A stretch of 34,154 nt of DNA from Spirochaetota bacterium (GCA_029907515.1 JARYLT010000020.1:1-34154); one strand, 5' to 3'. Shown: positions 9,179 through 17,627, counted from the stretch's first letter. The notes: generated from the letters alone by a model not told the origin. Numbers and translations: made by a program.

Positions 9179-10462
9179 ATGAATACTTACGAGTATGATG
9201 CAATTATAGTTGGTACCGGACCAGGTGGAGCCACAGTTGCACGGGAACTATCGAAAAAAAAGAAAAAAGTGCTGATGCTGGAAAGGGGGTCAAATCCCCA
9301 AATTAAAGGTAGTTACGCACAGGCTGCATCAATGTTTATGCCAGGGAAGGGAACCTTGTTTACGTATGGTGGGCTTGCCATGGTACGTGGTATAACAATG
9401 GGTGGTAGCTCAATATTTTACTACGCCACGGCGTTTCCACCCCCTGTTGCCATGCTTAAAAAATATGGTATTGATATTACAAAAGAAATTGAGGAGTGCA
9501 AAAAAGAACTACCCGTTGCACCACTCAAAGATGAACTTGTTGGCCCCATGGCAAAGCGCATTATGCAAAGTGCCCGTGAGTTAGGCTATCCGTGGGATAA
9601 GTTGCCCAAGTTTGTGTATCAGGATAAGTGCAGGGCTGATTGTGATAAGTGTAATTTAGGCTGTCCATATGGTGCAAAATTTAATGCACGGATGTGGGCA
9701 GAAGAAGCTGTCACAAATGGTGCAACACTGCTTATAAATGCAAAAGTACAAAGAGTGCTGTTTGATGGCAAGCGTGCAGTTGGTGTTGAGTATACACAGG
9801 GCTTTAAAAAACACAAAGTTTATGGTAATGATATCATTATTGCAGCAGGAGGTATAGGTTCACCAGTTATATTGCGCAATAGCGGTGTTAAAGGAGCAGG
9901 ATTTGATTATTTCTTTGATCCGCTTATTTGTGTCATGGGTACTGTCAGGGATATTAAAGGTGGCAGGGAATTTCCCATGGCAACAGGGCATCAGTTTGTG
10001 GAAGATGGTTATGTCATGACCGATATGACTATACCGCAGTTACTGTATCAGGCATTTACGGCTGAAGTTTTACGCTTTGACCGATTGTTTAGCCACAGCC
10101 ACACATTACAGATTATGATTAAGGAGAAGGATTCACTGGGTGGCTATCTTACTGATAAAGAAGGAGTGCGAAAAAGACTGGCATTTGATGACAAAAAGAA
10201 ACTCATGCATGGCTATGAGCGAGCAAAAAATATTTTAAAAAATGCAGGGGCAAAGCATATATATAAATCATGGTATGTGGCAGCACATCCAGGAGGTACG
10301 GTAAAGATAGGTCACCTTCTTGATAAAAATTTGCAAACTGAAAAGGAACACCTGTATGTATGTGATTGTTCAGTCATTCCTGAGGCCTGGGGTTTACCGC
10401 CAGCACTGACTTTATACAGTTTGGGCAAACGGCTTGCAAAGCATTTAGCAAAATCAAAGTAG
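9179..10462 (+). CDS. GMC-type FAD-dependent oxidoreductase with Cys cluster
   Basis: A 427-residue flavoenzyme of the glucose-methanol-choline family, which oxidises alcohols or related C-OH groups using FAD. N-terminal FAD fold: YDAIIVGTGPGGATVA (6-21) and the acidic LERGS end of the second strand. C-terminal GMC signature: HPGGT (370-374), holding the likely catalytic His, then CDCSVIPEAWGLPPALTLYS. Between them, CRADCDKCNLGCPYGAK (151-167) has Cys151, 155, 158 and 162, a spacing able to hold an Fe-S cluster or disulfides; related Cys motifs occur in bacterial fatty-alcohol-oxidase-like GMC proteins. It is shorter than typical GMC oxidases (500-600). It is the first gene after the inverted-repeat promoter and heads the cluster with TetR and the dehydratase-like genes. 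The substrate is unknown. Confidence 0.9.
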   Translation: MNTYEYDAIIVGTGPGGATVARELSKKKKKVLMLERGSNPQIKGSYAQAASMFMPGKGTLFTYGGLAMVRGITMGGSSIFYYATAFPPPVAMLKKYGIDITKEIEECKKELPVAPLKDELVGPMAKRIMQSARELGYPWDKLPKFVYQDKCRADCDKCNLGCPYGAKFNARMWAEEAVTNGATLLINAKVQRVLFDGKRAVGVEYTQGFKKHKVYGNDIIIAAGGIGSPVILRNSGVKGAGFDYFFDPLICVMGTVRDIKGGREFPMATGHQFVEDGYVMTDMTIPQLLYQAFTAEVLRFDRLFSHSHTLQIMIKEKDSLGGYLTDKEGVRKRLAFDDKKKLMHGYERAKNILKNAGAKHIYKSWYVAAHPGGTVKIGHLLDKNLQTEKEHLYVCDCSVIPEAWGLPPALTLYSLGKRLAKHLAKSK

Positions 10463-10500
10463 ACAGTTTATAAATTTTTACCATAGATATGGGGTTGGAA

Positions 10501-11109
10501 ATGCCAAAGGTAGTTAATCACGATGCATACCGTGATGAGCTTTTGTCTGGATGTTTTTCCGTGTTTGCACGGTATGGTTATGACAGGGTTACTATGCGCA
10601 AGATAGCGCAGGTGCTTGGAGTGTCAACGGGGACACTGTATCATTATTTCCCCAACAAGCAGGCAATCATTAAGGCGCTTTTTGATTGGGTCATGCGCAC
10701 CAATGTTGGTGATGCGTTAAACAGGGTGCGCGATAACGATAACATGGATGAGCGTATTGAAATTACACGGCAGTTCTGGAAAGAGTATGGAGAATATTAT
10801 CAAAAAGTTATGTTACTTGCATTTGACCTGTGGCGCAATAGCAGCGTTGATGAAAATGAGCACATATTTTATGAATTTGCACATACGTATAAGGAAGCTA
10901 TGGTTAAACTATTTGATATACCCTATGAATTTTCAGAAAAGCTGTTTTTAATTTTTTTAGGGTCAGTTTTTCATTCAATCTTAACACCACATCATTATTC
11001 ATATGCAAACACAGTTGATAAGATAGTTGATATTATTAAAGCTGAAAAAGGTCTGGAAAAACAAACAGGTGGTAAAAACAAAAGAACAAACATTAAGCTT
11101 GTGCGATAG
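10501..11109 (+). CDS. TetR-family transcriptional regulator
   Basis: A 202-residue repressor-type regulator. The start is placed at 10501 (MPKVV) because GGGGTTGG lies just upstream; the in-frame ATG at 10489 has no ribosome site. The N-terminal helix-turn-helix (residues 30-50, VTMRKIAQVLGVSTGTLYHYF) is a textbook TetR DNA reader. The C-terminal ligand domain is variable and has no recognisable match. It lies 38 bases after the GMC gene and 43 bases before the next gene, so it is inside the operon it probably controls. The likely operator is the inverted repeat at 9123-9152, giving autoregulation (inference). The ligand is unknown. Confidence 0.93.
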   Translation: MPKVVNHDAYRDELLSGCFSVFARYGYDRVTMRKIAQVLGVSTGTLYHYFPNKQAIIKALFDWVMRTNVGDALNRVRDNDNMDERIEITRQFWKEYGEYYQKVMLLAFDLWRNSSVDENEHIFYEFAHTYKEAMVKLFDIPYEFSEKLFLIFLGSVFHSILTPHHYSYANTVDKIVDIIKAEKGLEKQTGGKNKRTNIKLVR

Positions 11110-11152
11110 TTACTGTGTAAAAGCTGGATGATTACAACGGGAGGTTTTGCCA

Positions 11153-12319
11153 ATGAAAAATCGTTACCTTTCTTCCGTATGGATGAAGCTGGTTGCCACA
11201 CGAGAAGGAAAAAATTTCCTGCATCAATCCATTAAAGAATTTTTTACCCAGTGGGCAAACGATAGCGTATTAAAAAAAGTCACTGCAATGGTAGTATTGT
11301 TCTGTATCAAGCCCTTTGTTAGAGCAACACCAACCGATAAAACCATACAGGAAATCCTTGATGATGAAACCTGGTGGCAGGAACTAAGTGAACGTTTGCT
11401 ACACACAATTGCTGAGCATGATATGGCTATGGTAAAGCACTATGCTGATGCTGTAAGTACCCATGCACCTGATGTTACACGCAAGGTAGCTGGTGATATA
11501 TGGATGTACCCTGCCAAAGTTTTAACGCTTTTTGCCTGTATTCCTTCTGTTGTAAATTGTACAATCCGATGCGCCAACGAAGCATTACAGCCAATGAACA
11601 ATCAGGCACCCGATCTATTAGCTGATGTTGTGAATTCACTTATAAAAGAAATTGATTCTGAATCATTAGGTTGTATGACCAATCAACTGTGTGAGCTTAT
11701 CCGCAAATTTGATACGGGCGATGAGCTTATAAAAGAATCTGCTTCAACACCATTTGAGCAATCTGTCAAAACCATTGCTAATACGGTGTTGGGAAAACTG
11801 GATGAGAAAACAAAGCAACAGTTTTTTTATAGTTTACTATCGCTTAAAAATAAAATTACTGGCGGATTATTAGAAAGCCTTAAAGAACGTCCTGATATAT
11901 TGAGCATACTGATTAATAGTATTATTCTAAGTAAACTGCATAACATTCAGACTGCACGCACAGCATTAAGCAATTACCGAATACAGGAAAACATGACTGA
12001 TTTCCCCGTTGAAGAGATTGCGCATTTTTGCAATGATCTGCTGCGTTTTGTTGTTTCAGTTCATTCTACCAATAAACCGTTGTTTGATTCAATGATAAAC
12101 CGCTTTGCGCATGCGCTGGATACCAGTGCCTTCCAGGATTTTATTACTCAGGCAGGTGGTGATTGTTTTACTGCGCTAAAACCTGTGCTTGGTTATGTTT
12201 TCCCATTTGTACTTACCTGCTGGACTGAGCTTATACAGGAAGAAGATGAAACCATGCAGCAGGCACGCAAAGCATTTGCACGTGCATTATTGAAAGATGT
12301 GGAGGCAGACAATGTTTGA
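11153..12319 (+). CDS. Unrecognised helical protein within the dehydratase operon
   Basis: About 388 residues, no family recognised. The ATG at 11153 follows GGGAGG by about 9 bases and is preferred to the in-frame TTG at 11147. The sequence looks almost wholly alpha-helical, with no signal peptide and no clear metal motif. One mildly hydrophobic segment (about 120-140, KVLTLFACIPSVVNCTI) and another near residues 345-360 (VLGYVFPFVLTCWTEL) could bind lipid or a partner. Its last 8 bases overlap the start of the HgdB-like gene, implying translational coupling and perhaps a stoichiometric partnership. It lies between the TetR gene and the dehydratase-like gene. It could be an accessory or substrate-handling protein. 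Confidence 0.75.
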   Translation: MKNRYLSSVWMKLVATREGKNFLHQSIKEFFTQWANDSVLKKVTAMVVLFCIKPFVRATPTDKTIQEILDDETWWQELSERLLHTIAEHDMAMVKHYADAVSTHAPDVTRKVAGDIWMYPAKVLTLFACIPSVVNCTIRCANEALQPMNNQAPDLLADVVNSLIKEIDSESLGCMTNQLCELIRKFDTGDELIKESASTPFEQSVKTIANTVLGKLDEKTKQQFFYSLLSLKNKITGGLLESLKERPDILSILINSIILSKLHNIQTARTALSNYRIQENMTDFPVEEIAHFCNDLLRFVVSVHSTNKPLFDSMINRFAHALDTSAFQDFITQAGGDCFTALKPVLGYVFPFVLTCWTELIQEEDETMQQARKAFARALLKDVEADNV

Positions 12320-13469
12320 AGAATTTTATACAGTAGCCCAATCAATCAATAATGAATATATTGTTAAGGCAAAAGAGCAGGGGGTACAATGCATTGGCTA
12401 TACCTGTTCATATTTTCCTGAGGAAATTTTACATTCACTGGGCATAATACCATATCGCGTAAAGGGACTTAATGTATCGTCGCTTTCGGTTGCTGATGCT
12501 GCGTTTGGTCCATTTATATGCAGCCACCCAAAGTGTTTGTTGCAGCACTTTGCTGATGGGGATTATTCATTTCTTGATGGCATTGTTGTTACGCCAGGCT
12601 GTGATTCCATGCGAAGGATTGATGAGTGTATTCGTAAAACTGCTGTCAATCTGAATTTGCCGGTGGTCCCACCATTTTTCTTCCACTATGCTGTTCCACA
12701 CAAAATTACTGAATACAGTGTAAAGTGGCTTGTTGATGAATTGCAGCGGTTTATTGACAGTGTTACAGAACATTTTTCATTGTCTTTCTCCTATGAAAAA
12801 TTGAAGGAGTCAATTGCTTTTTATAACCGTATGCGAAAGCGTCTGGAAGAACTTAATACCCTGCGCATGAACTATCCTGCACGCATTGCAGGTGCTGATG
12901 CTGTTGCAGTGTATGTTGCTGGGTTGTCTATGCCCCGTGACAGGTTTTATAGTATGGTAGAGTCGTTGTTATCACAATATACAGGCACCAACCTTGAAGG
13001 CCGCAGGCGGCTTATGCTTATTGGAAGTGCCAATGATGATATAGACTTTATTAAAGCCATTGAAGGCGAAACTGCAGTGGTGGTGGCTGACACATTATGT
13101 TATGGCCCCCGGCTTGATGTTGATTATGTGGATGAGAGTGATGAGCCATTGCATGCACTGGCACTGCGGTACCTTAACCACAGCCATTGCCCGCGCATGT
13201 ATGGTGGATATAAACAGCGGCTTGCAAAAGTAGTGGAAGCCATAGAAAGAGCAAAGGTGGAAGGTGTAGTGTTGCAGAATATCAGGTTTTGCGATCTGCA
13301 TGGCGCTGAAAATGGCTTGATAGAGCGTGACCTGGAGAAAATGGGAATACCCTGTTTGCGCCTTGAGCGAGAATATGGCCCAATGGCTGATTATGAGCGC
13401 ATGCGAATGCGCATAGATGCTTTTATAGAACGCTTAGAAGTAAGAAAATTTGCAAATATAAGTAGTTAG
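12312..13469 (+). CDS. 2-hydroxyacyl-CoA dehydratase/benzoyl-CoA reductase-like subunit (HgdB/BcrC family)
   Basis: 385 residues from the ATG at 12312, chosen because GGAGG (12301-12305) is 6 bases upstream. The family includes 2-hydroxyglutaryl-CoA dehydratase, benzoyl-CoA reductase subunits and double-cubane cluster proteins, all [4Fe-4S]-type proteins reduced by an ATP-driven activator. Family landmarks: GYTCSYFPEEILHSLGIIP (29-47, Cys32), ICSHPKC (Cys70, Cys75), TPGCDSMRR (Cys97), and late RFCDLHGAENGLIERDLE (Cys327) leading to the IPCLRLEREYG fold end. The conserved Cys set suggests a cluster is bound. It overlaps the upstream unknown gene by 8 bases. No partner subunit is adjacent; the next gene (13994) is the best candidate. 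The reaction is not predictable from sequence alone. Confidence 0.88.
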   Translation: MFEEFYTVAQSINNEYIVKAKEQGVQCIGYTCSYFPEEILHSLGIIPYRVKGLNVSSLSVADAAFGPFICSHPKCLLQHFADGDYSFLDGIVVTPGCDSMRRIDECIRKTAVNLNLPVVPPFFFHYAVPHKITEYSVKWLVDELQRFIDSVTEHFSLSFSYEKLKESIAFYNRMRKRLEELNTLRMNYPARIAGADAVAVYVAGLSMPRDRFYSMVESLLSQYTGTNLEGRRRLMLIGSANDDIDFIKAIEGETAVVVADTLCYGPRLDVDYVDESDEPLHALALRYLNHSHCPRMYGGYKQRLAKVVEAIERAKVEGVVLQNIRFCDLHGAENGLIERDLEKMGIPCLRLEREYGPMADYERMRMRIDAFIERLEVRKFANISS

Positions 13470-13522
13470 ATTGATTCATTGTATGGTGGGATTACGCTTA
13501 AAAGGATTGGTATTGGCAAGGT

Positions 13523-13548
13523 TTTCCTGTGCATGGATGCACAGGAAA
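13523..13548. repeat. Perfect 11-bp stem-loop
   Basis: TTTCCTGTGCA (13523-13533) and TGCACAGGAAA (13538-13548) pair perfectly around TGGA. There is no T-run after it, so it is not a normal intrinsic terminator, although it follows the HgdB-like stop by about 55 bases. Confidence 0.6.
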
Positions 13549-13654
13549 TTGGGATGCGGGCGAGGACCTGAATGGATGCTATCCCGCAGCCCGCAGTGGA
13601 AGGACTGATATTTTCATTGTGAGGCACGCCGCCGTTTGAGGCGCGCTTTGGGGG

Positions 13655-13696
13655 TTTGTAAGGGGGCATTTAAGCGTGTAAATGCCCCCTTACAAA
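13655..13696. repeat. Perfect 18-bp stem-loop
   Basis: TTTGTAAGGGGGCATTTA (13655-13672) and TAAATGCCCCCTTACAAA (13679-13696) pair perfectly around the loop AGCGTG. It is the strongest hairpin I found in the window. No T-tract follows on the plus strand. It could be the end of a small mobile repeat, an mRNA stabiliser or attenuator, or part of a structured RNA. Confidence 0.75.
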
Positions 13697-13993
13697 AACA
13701 ATAAATTTTGGTATAAGGAATGAAACTGTATTGAAGGCTTTGGCCAATTGAATCGATTAAAAATCTTAATGGTTTTATTTGGGTTACAGAAAACATGATG
13801 GTAAAAATCAAATGAGCAATTTTGTGAATATTTTAGTGAAAGATCTTATCTTAAGAATAACGAAATTCTTTGGTACTTATAACCGATGCATAACAATTTA
13901 CTACAAGCGATGTTGTGTCTTTATTCAGAGAAGTTAAGATTTTTTTAAATAACGTTAAGTACATAATCTTATTTTGTATAAGGAGAGAAGTGT

Positions 13994-15397
13994 ATGCGCA
14001 ATGCTTTAAAGCAATATAACTTTGACTGGATGTTATGGCGTACGTATGAAGCTGGTTCTCGTCTACTGGCAGGAACCAAGCAGGAATATGATATTGCATT
14101 ACGCTATATTCCATATTTCAGGGACCCTGTTAAAGAAGTTTTCAAAGCAAAGGCGGGGCAATTGTTTTTACAGATGACAGCAACATACCTGGATAATATT
14201 GTTCATGCGCATCAGCGTGGGAAAAAGACGTGCATGACCACGTTCTGCTTTTCACCGGCAATACTGTATGCACTGGATATTGTTCCTGTAACGCTGGAAT
14301 TGCTGACAGTAATGATGACATTTTTATATAAACGGGGTACCGGTGAGTTTTTAGATTACTGCAATGAAGCTGGCTTTACGGAAACATCGTGTTCTTCGCA
14401 GCGTGGATCAATGGGTGCACTGTTAGCTGACATAGGTACGCCAATAGACATGGTCGTCACTGATTCACCGGGTGTATGCGATACCAACGCCAATGCATTT
14501 TCTTTTTTTGCAGCATATAAAGATTTACCATTCTTTCAACTCAACATGCCACCATGGTTGGTGGAAGAGCGTGTAACCGAGTATCAAGTGCAGGATTATA
14601 AGGCACTGGTTGCGTTTCTTGAAGAGCAGAGTGGCAAAAAACTTGATATCGATAGATTGCGCCAGATACTTACCGAACTGCAAAAGCAGGATGAACTCAT
14701 AAACGAGCTTGAGCAATTCCTGTGTTACAGGCCTTTACCATTGCCTGTTACCACCTGCCTTTTTATCTATGCAGGTCGCTTTATGTTTGCTGGTATGCCC
14801 ATCTACACACGCTTGCTTGAATTGCTTGTCAATGAAGGAAGGGAAAACGTTAGGCTGCATCAACAGGGAATTTACACTTCACATGAAAAATCACGGGGAT
14901 TTTTTTGCTACATAGACCATTATACACATAGCTTACGGTTGTGGCAAATGCTACAGGAACTCAATATAGGCTACTCAGGAAATATTTTGAGCCATTTCTG
15001 GGCTGATAGCAATCCGCCGGTAATCCAGAACAACTGGAAAGAGGCTGCGTATTCCATTAAAACCAATACATTAGAAGATATGCTGACAAGTATTGCACAG
15101 ATAAATTCACGTATGCCAATGATAAAATCCATTCGTGGACCGTATGATTCGCCGTATATGTGGCTGCAGGATACACTGGCGCTGGCAAGCATGTATAAGG
15201 CTGACTTTATTGTCTATAATGGTACACCGGGATGCCGAAACACCTGGGGTATGGTAAAGTTACTGGCACAGGATACCGAAAAGGCAGGGTTCCCCACGCA
15301 CATCATGTATGCAGATGCATTTGATGACCGCGTGCAATCGTGGGATGCAACTCGTGACCGCTTTGAGGAGTTTTTGCGCGTACGGAGGCTCATATGA
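13994..15397 (+). CDS. Divergent 2-hydroxyacyl-CoA dehydratase-like protein (second subunit candidate)
   Basis: 467 residues from ATG 13994, with AAGGAG about 9 bases upstream. It has the D-component-like architecture of the 2-hydroxyacyl-CoA dehydratase superfamily but is longer and more divergent than the 12312 protein. Landmarks: TTFCFSPAILYALDIVPVT (82-100, Cys85, equivalent to the YxCxxxPEEIxxALGxxP motif), SCSSQRGSMGAL (Cys133), SPGVCDTN (Cys162), and a late GTPGCRNTWGMVKLL (Cys414). These Cys suggest cluster binding. Its stop overlaps the start of the first activator (ATGA), so production is coupled to it. It may form a heterodimer with the 12312 protein or act as a separate reductase. 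The reaction is unknown. Confidence 0.82.
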   Translation: MRNALKQYNFDWMLWRTYEAGSRLLAGTKQEYDIALRYIPYFRDPVKEVFKAKAGQLFLQMTATYLDNIVHAHQRGKKTCMTTFCFSPAILYALDIVPVTLELLTVMMTFLYKRGTGEFLDYCNEAGFTETSCSSQRGSMGALLADIGTPIDMVVTDSPGVCDTNANAFSFFAAYKDLPFFQLNMPPWLVEERVTEYQVQDYKALVAFLEEQSGKKLDIDRLRQILTELQKQDELINELEQFLCYRPLPLPVTTCLFIYAGRFMFAGMPIYTRLLELLVNEGRENVRLHQQGIYTSHEKSRGFFCYIDHYTHSLRLWQMLQELNIGYSGNILSHFWADSNPPVIQNNWKEAAYSIKTNTLEDMLTSIAQINSRMPMIKSIRGPYDSPYMWLQDTLALASMYKADFIVYNGTPGCRNTWGMVKLLAQDTEKAGFPTHIMYADAFDDRVQSWDATRDRFEEFLRVRRLI

Positions 15398-16179
15398 TTG
15401 TTGCTGGCTGTGACATTGGTTCGCTTACAACAAAGGTGGTTTTGTTTGATGGCAAAAAGATACTGGCTTCATCAATCATTAAATCAAAACCAAAACCAGA
15501 AGACGGTGCTTATGAAGCGCTACAGCAAGCATGTGCGATAGCAACTGTTAATCAGGATACTATTACATATTGTGTTGGCACTGGTTATGGGCGCAAACGT
15601 GTTCCCTTTGCAAACGATACTATATCGGAGATATCGTGTCATACAAAAGGTGCATTCTATCTATATCCCAATGTGCGCACCATTATTGATATTGGTGGGC
15701 AGGATTGCAAAGTTATTTCACTGAATACACAGGGCGAGGTTGATCGCTTTGTTACCAATGACAAATGTGCTGCAGGAACAGGTCGCTTTTTAGAAGTGAT
15801 GGCTAAAGTACTGAAGGTTGAATTACAGGAACTATCGAACATGGCTAAAAAAGGAAATGAGGCTATTACGTTGGCATCAGCATGTACTGTGTGGGCACAG
15901 GCCGATGTTATAAAATATCTTAACGAAGGGATAAGTAAGGAAAACATTGCCTTAGGTGTATGCAAGTCCATGGCAAAACGAGTAGGAGTACTGGTAAACC
16001 AGGCAAGCATAAAGAAAGATGTGTGCATTACCGGTGGTGTTGCAAAAAATACAGCAGTGGTTAAGGAACTTGAAAATCTTTTGGGTGTTACCATTATAAA
16101 AATAACAAATGTTGATCCGCAGCTTACCGGAGCATTAGGTGCTGCGCTATTTGCATATCAAAAAGCCGGAGGTAAATGA
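15394..16179 (+). CDS. Acyl-CoA dehydratase activator, HgdC/BadF family (first of two)
   Basis: A 261-residue ASKHA-fold ATPase. Homologues form a homodimer with one bridging [4Fe-4S] cluster and use ATP hydrolysis to push a low-potential electron into a dehydratase or reductase. Motifs: GCDIGSLTTKVVLFDG (5-20, phosphate loop), VGTGYGR (61-67), DIGGQDCK (99-106), NDKCAAGTGRFLEV (122-135), whose Cys125 is the expected cluster ligand, and SACTVWAQADVI (Cys164), the second ligand. GGAGG lies 6 bases before the ATG, and the start overlaps the upstream stop. Its stop overlaps the start of the second activator. It should serve one of the two dehydratase-like proteins just upstream. Confidence 0.95.
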   Translation: MIVAGCDIGSLTTKVVLFDGKKILASSIIKSKPKPEDGAYEALQQACAIATVNQDTITYCVGTGYGRKRVPFANDTISEISCHTKGAFYLYPNVRTIIDIGGQDCKVISLNTQGEVDRFVTNDKCAAGTGRFLEVMAKVLKVELQELSNMAKKGNEAITLASACTVWAQADVIKYLNEGISKENIALGVCKSMAKRVGVLVNQASIKKDVCITGGVAKNTAVVKELENLLGVTIIKITNVDPQLTGALGAALFAYQKAGGK

Positions 16180-16967
16180 TGATAGTAGCCGGATGTGATA
16201 TTGGTTCTACCACAGCAAAGGCTGTTATACTGGATGATAGCACTATAATTGCAACGATACTGCTTCCAGTGGAAGGAAGCCCCAAAGATGCAGCCCTTCT
16301 GTTGCTTTCTTCAGTACAGGAAAAGACAGGCATACAGCCTTCACAAATTGAAGCTTGGTGCGGGACCGGCTACGGGCAAAAAAATATTCCTTATGCCAGC
16401 ATCGTTGAATCTGAGATTGTGTGCCATGCAAAGGGCATTCAATTTATTGATTCAGATGTGCGTACCATAATTGATATTGGTGGGCAGGATGCTAAAGTTT
16501 GCCGCATTGATGCATATGGGAATGTGCAGCGGTATGTATATAATGATAAATGTGCTTCGGGTACTGGAAGGTTTTTAGAAATCACTGCTGACGTTCTGGA
16601 AGTACCCATTACTGAACTTGCCATTCTTGATGCAAAAGGAGTAAAAGAGGTTACATTGTCCAATCAATGTGTGGTGTTTGCTGAAACAGAAGTTATTTCC
16701 CTGTTAAACAGTGGTGAAGATATGGGTAATATTGTTAAGGGATTGCACAGGGCACTGGCATCGCGAGTGGCATCGCTAGCATTAAGTATTGGAGTTGAGG
16801 AAAAGATAGCTTTTACTGGTGGTGTTGCGCACAATGCTGGTATGGTTGGTGCACTTGAACGGGTCCTTAAAACAAAATTGGTAGTACATGAATATTGCCA
16901 GATGATGGGAGCGTTGGGTGCTGCATTAATTGCGCAGGAAAGGATTAAAAACCGTGTTGCATCCTGA
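16176..16967 (+). CDS. Acyl-CoA dehydratase activator, HgdC/BadF family (second of two)
   Basis: A 263-residue paralogue of the preceding protein with all key sites: GCDIGSTTAKAVILD (6-20), CGTGYGQ (62-68), DIGGQDAK (100-107), NDKCASGTGRFLEI (123-136, ligand Cys126) and NQCVVFAETEVISLL (Cys165). The 4-base overlap with the first activator and the shared direction make co-translation likely. The two differ at many positions, so this is not a recent duplication; either they activate different dehydratase-like partners or they form a heterodimer, as in the two-subunit activators of some benzoyl-CoA reductases (BcrA/BcrD, BadF/BadG). Its end overlaps the next gene by 14 bases if that gene starts at GTG 16954. 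Confidence 0.95.
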   Translation: MMIVAGCDIGSTTAKAVILDDSTIIATILLPVEGSPKDAALLLLSSVQEKTGIQPSQIEAWCGTGYGQKNIPYASIVESEIVCHAKGIQFIDSDVRTIIDIGGQDAKVCRIDAYGNVQRYVYNDKCASGTGRFLEITADVLEVPITELAILDAKGVKEVTLSNQCVVFAETEVISLLNSGEDMGNIVKGLHRALASRVASLALSIGVEEKIAFTGGVAHNAGMVGALERVLKTKLVVHEYCQMMGALGAALIAQERIKNRVAS

Positions 16968-17625
16968 TATAAAAAATGTCCTGGAGTATGTGCAAAACCA
17001 TAAAAAAGGAACAATATATTCTGTAAAAGGTAAAGAACCGTGGCCCGAGGTTTCACATGCTGCAATGATATTTAAAGAAGACATTGGGTGCGAGTTGGGT
17101 GGTCCATTTGGTTCATTAGCCCTGCATTGCATGTATGATGAAGTAGTTGATGGCAGGGTAATAGTAATTGGTAGTGATACGCTTCAAGGACAAACAGTGT
17201 GGGGCAGGTTAACACTGATTGATGCAGTAATAGATGATGAGGAAAGTTATTATAGCTTTTTACAGCAGGTAACACTGATACCAGTACGGCACTCAATGGA
17301 AGGCGTTATGATACGAATACAGCCTTCTGAGTATAAAGAATGGATAAGGATTCACAAAGATTATATAAAAACGCATACCGTAATTCAATTATTTTCCAGG
17401 TTATATACATGGTATAAACAGTTGCCGTGGATAAGGGCCGTTGAATTTGTTGCAATAACATCATGCAGTGATGACATTACCTTACTGCTTCCTCTGATTG
17501 AAAAACACAAAAGTATTATAAAGGCATTTGAAAAGCGCCTGAGTGAAGATATAAAAAGCTGCAATACCTGTGATAACAACGCGGTGTGTTCTACAATTAA
17601 CTCATTATTTGAAAAAGGGCCATAA
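16954..17625 (+). CDS. Stand-alone acetyl-CoA synthase (AcsB/CdhC)-like domain protein
   Basis: About 223 residues from GTG 16954, preferred because AGGAAAGGA (16936-16944) lies 9 bases upstream; TTG 16930 and TTG 16957 are alternatives. From memory, the chain follows the middle domain of acetyl-CoA synthase: KEDIGCELGGP (41-51) for its EDMYVEFGG region, DEVVDGRVIVIGSD (62-75) for DEVEDGKIEVIGPD, EGVMIRI...WIRIHKD (116-136) for EGVMHIG...WIRISKD, and the end LSEDIKSCNTCDNNAVC (196-212) for the start of the A-cluster motif. Cys203, 206 and 212 match the CxxC...C part of the [4Fe-4S] site; the later Ni-binding CGC segment is missing. So it cannot be a full acetyl-CoA synthase. It is followed after 2 bases by a CooC/AcsF-type ATPase. 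Likely role: metal-cluster protein or scaffold (inference). Confidence 0.7.
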   Translation: MLHPDIKNVLEYVQNHKKGTIYSVKGKEPWPEVSHAAMIFKEDIGCELGGPFGSLALHCMYDEVVDGRVIVIGSDTLQGQTVWGRLTLIDAVIDDEESYYSFLQQVTLIPVRHSMEGVMIRIQPSEYKEWIRIHKDYIKTHTVIQLFSRLYTWYKQLPWIRAVEFVAITSCSDDITLLLPLIEKHKSIIKAFEKRLSEDIKSCNTCDNNAVCSTINSLFEKGP

Positions 17626-17627
17626 CC

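Larger units (their letters stand above)
13470..13993. other. 524-base gap with a G+C-rich hairpin island
   Basis: Bases 13500-13700 are visibly richer in G+C than everything around them and carry at least three stem-loops (13523-13548, 13555-13595, 13655-13696). Short open frames here lack ribosome sites and protein character, so I do not call a gene. The right part (13700-13993) is AT-rich and ends with the AAGGAG ribosome site of the next gene. A paired TAAGATT...AATCTTA sequence lies in the last 60 bases. The island interrupts an otherwise tightly packed gene series. Confidence 0.7.

Noticed and set aside
13470-13993. Small open frames in the G+C-rich island and its flank
   Set aside because: No ribosome sites, no protein-like pattern, and they cross strong hairpins.
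15657-16094. Minus-strand open frame of 145 codons opposite the first activator
   Set aside because: Shadow of the activator's motifs on the other strand.
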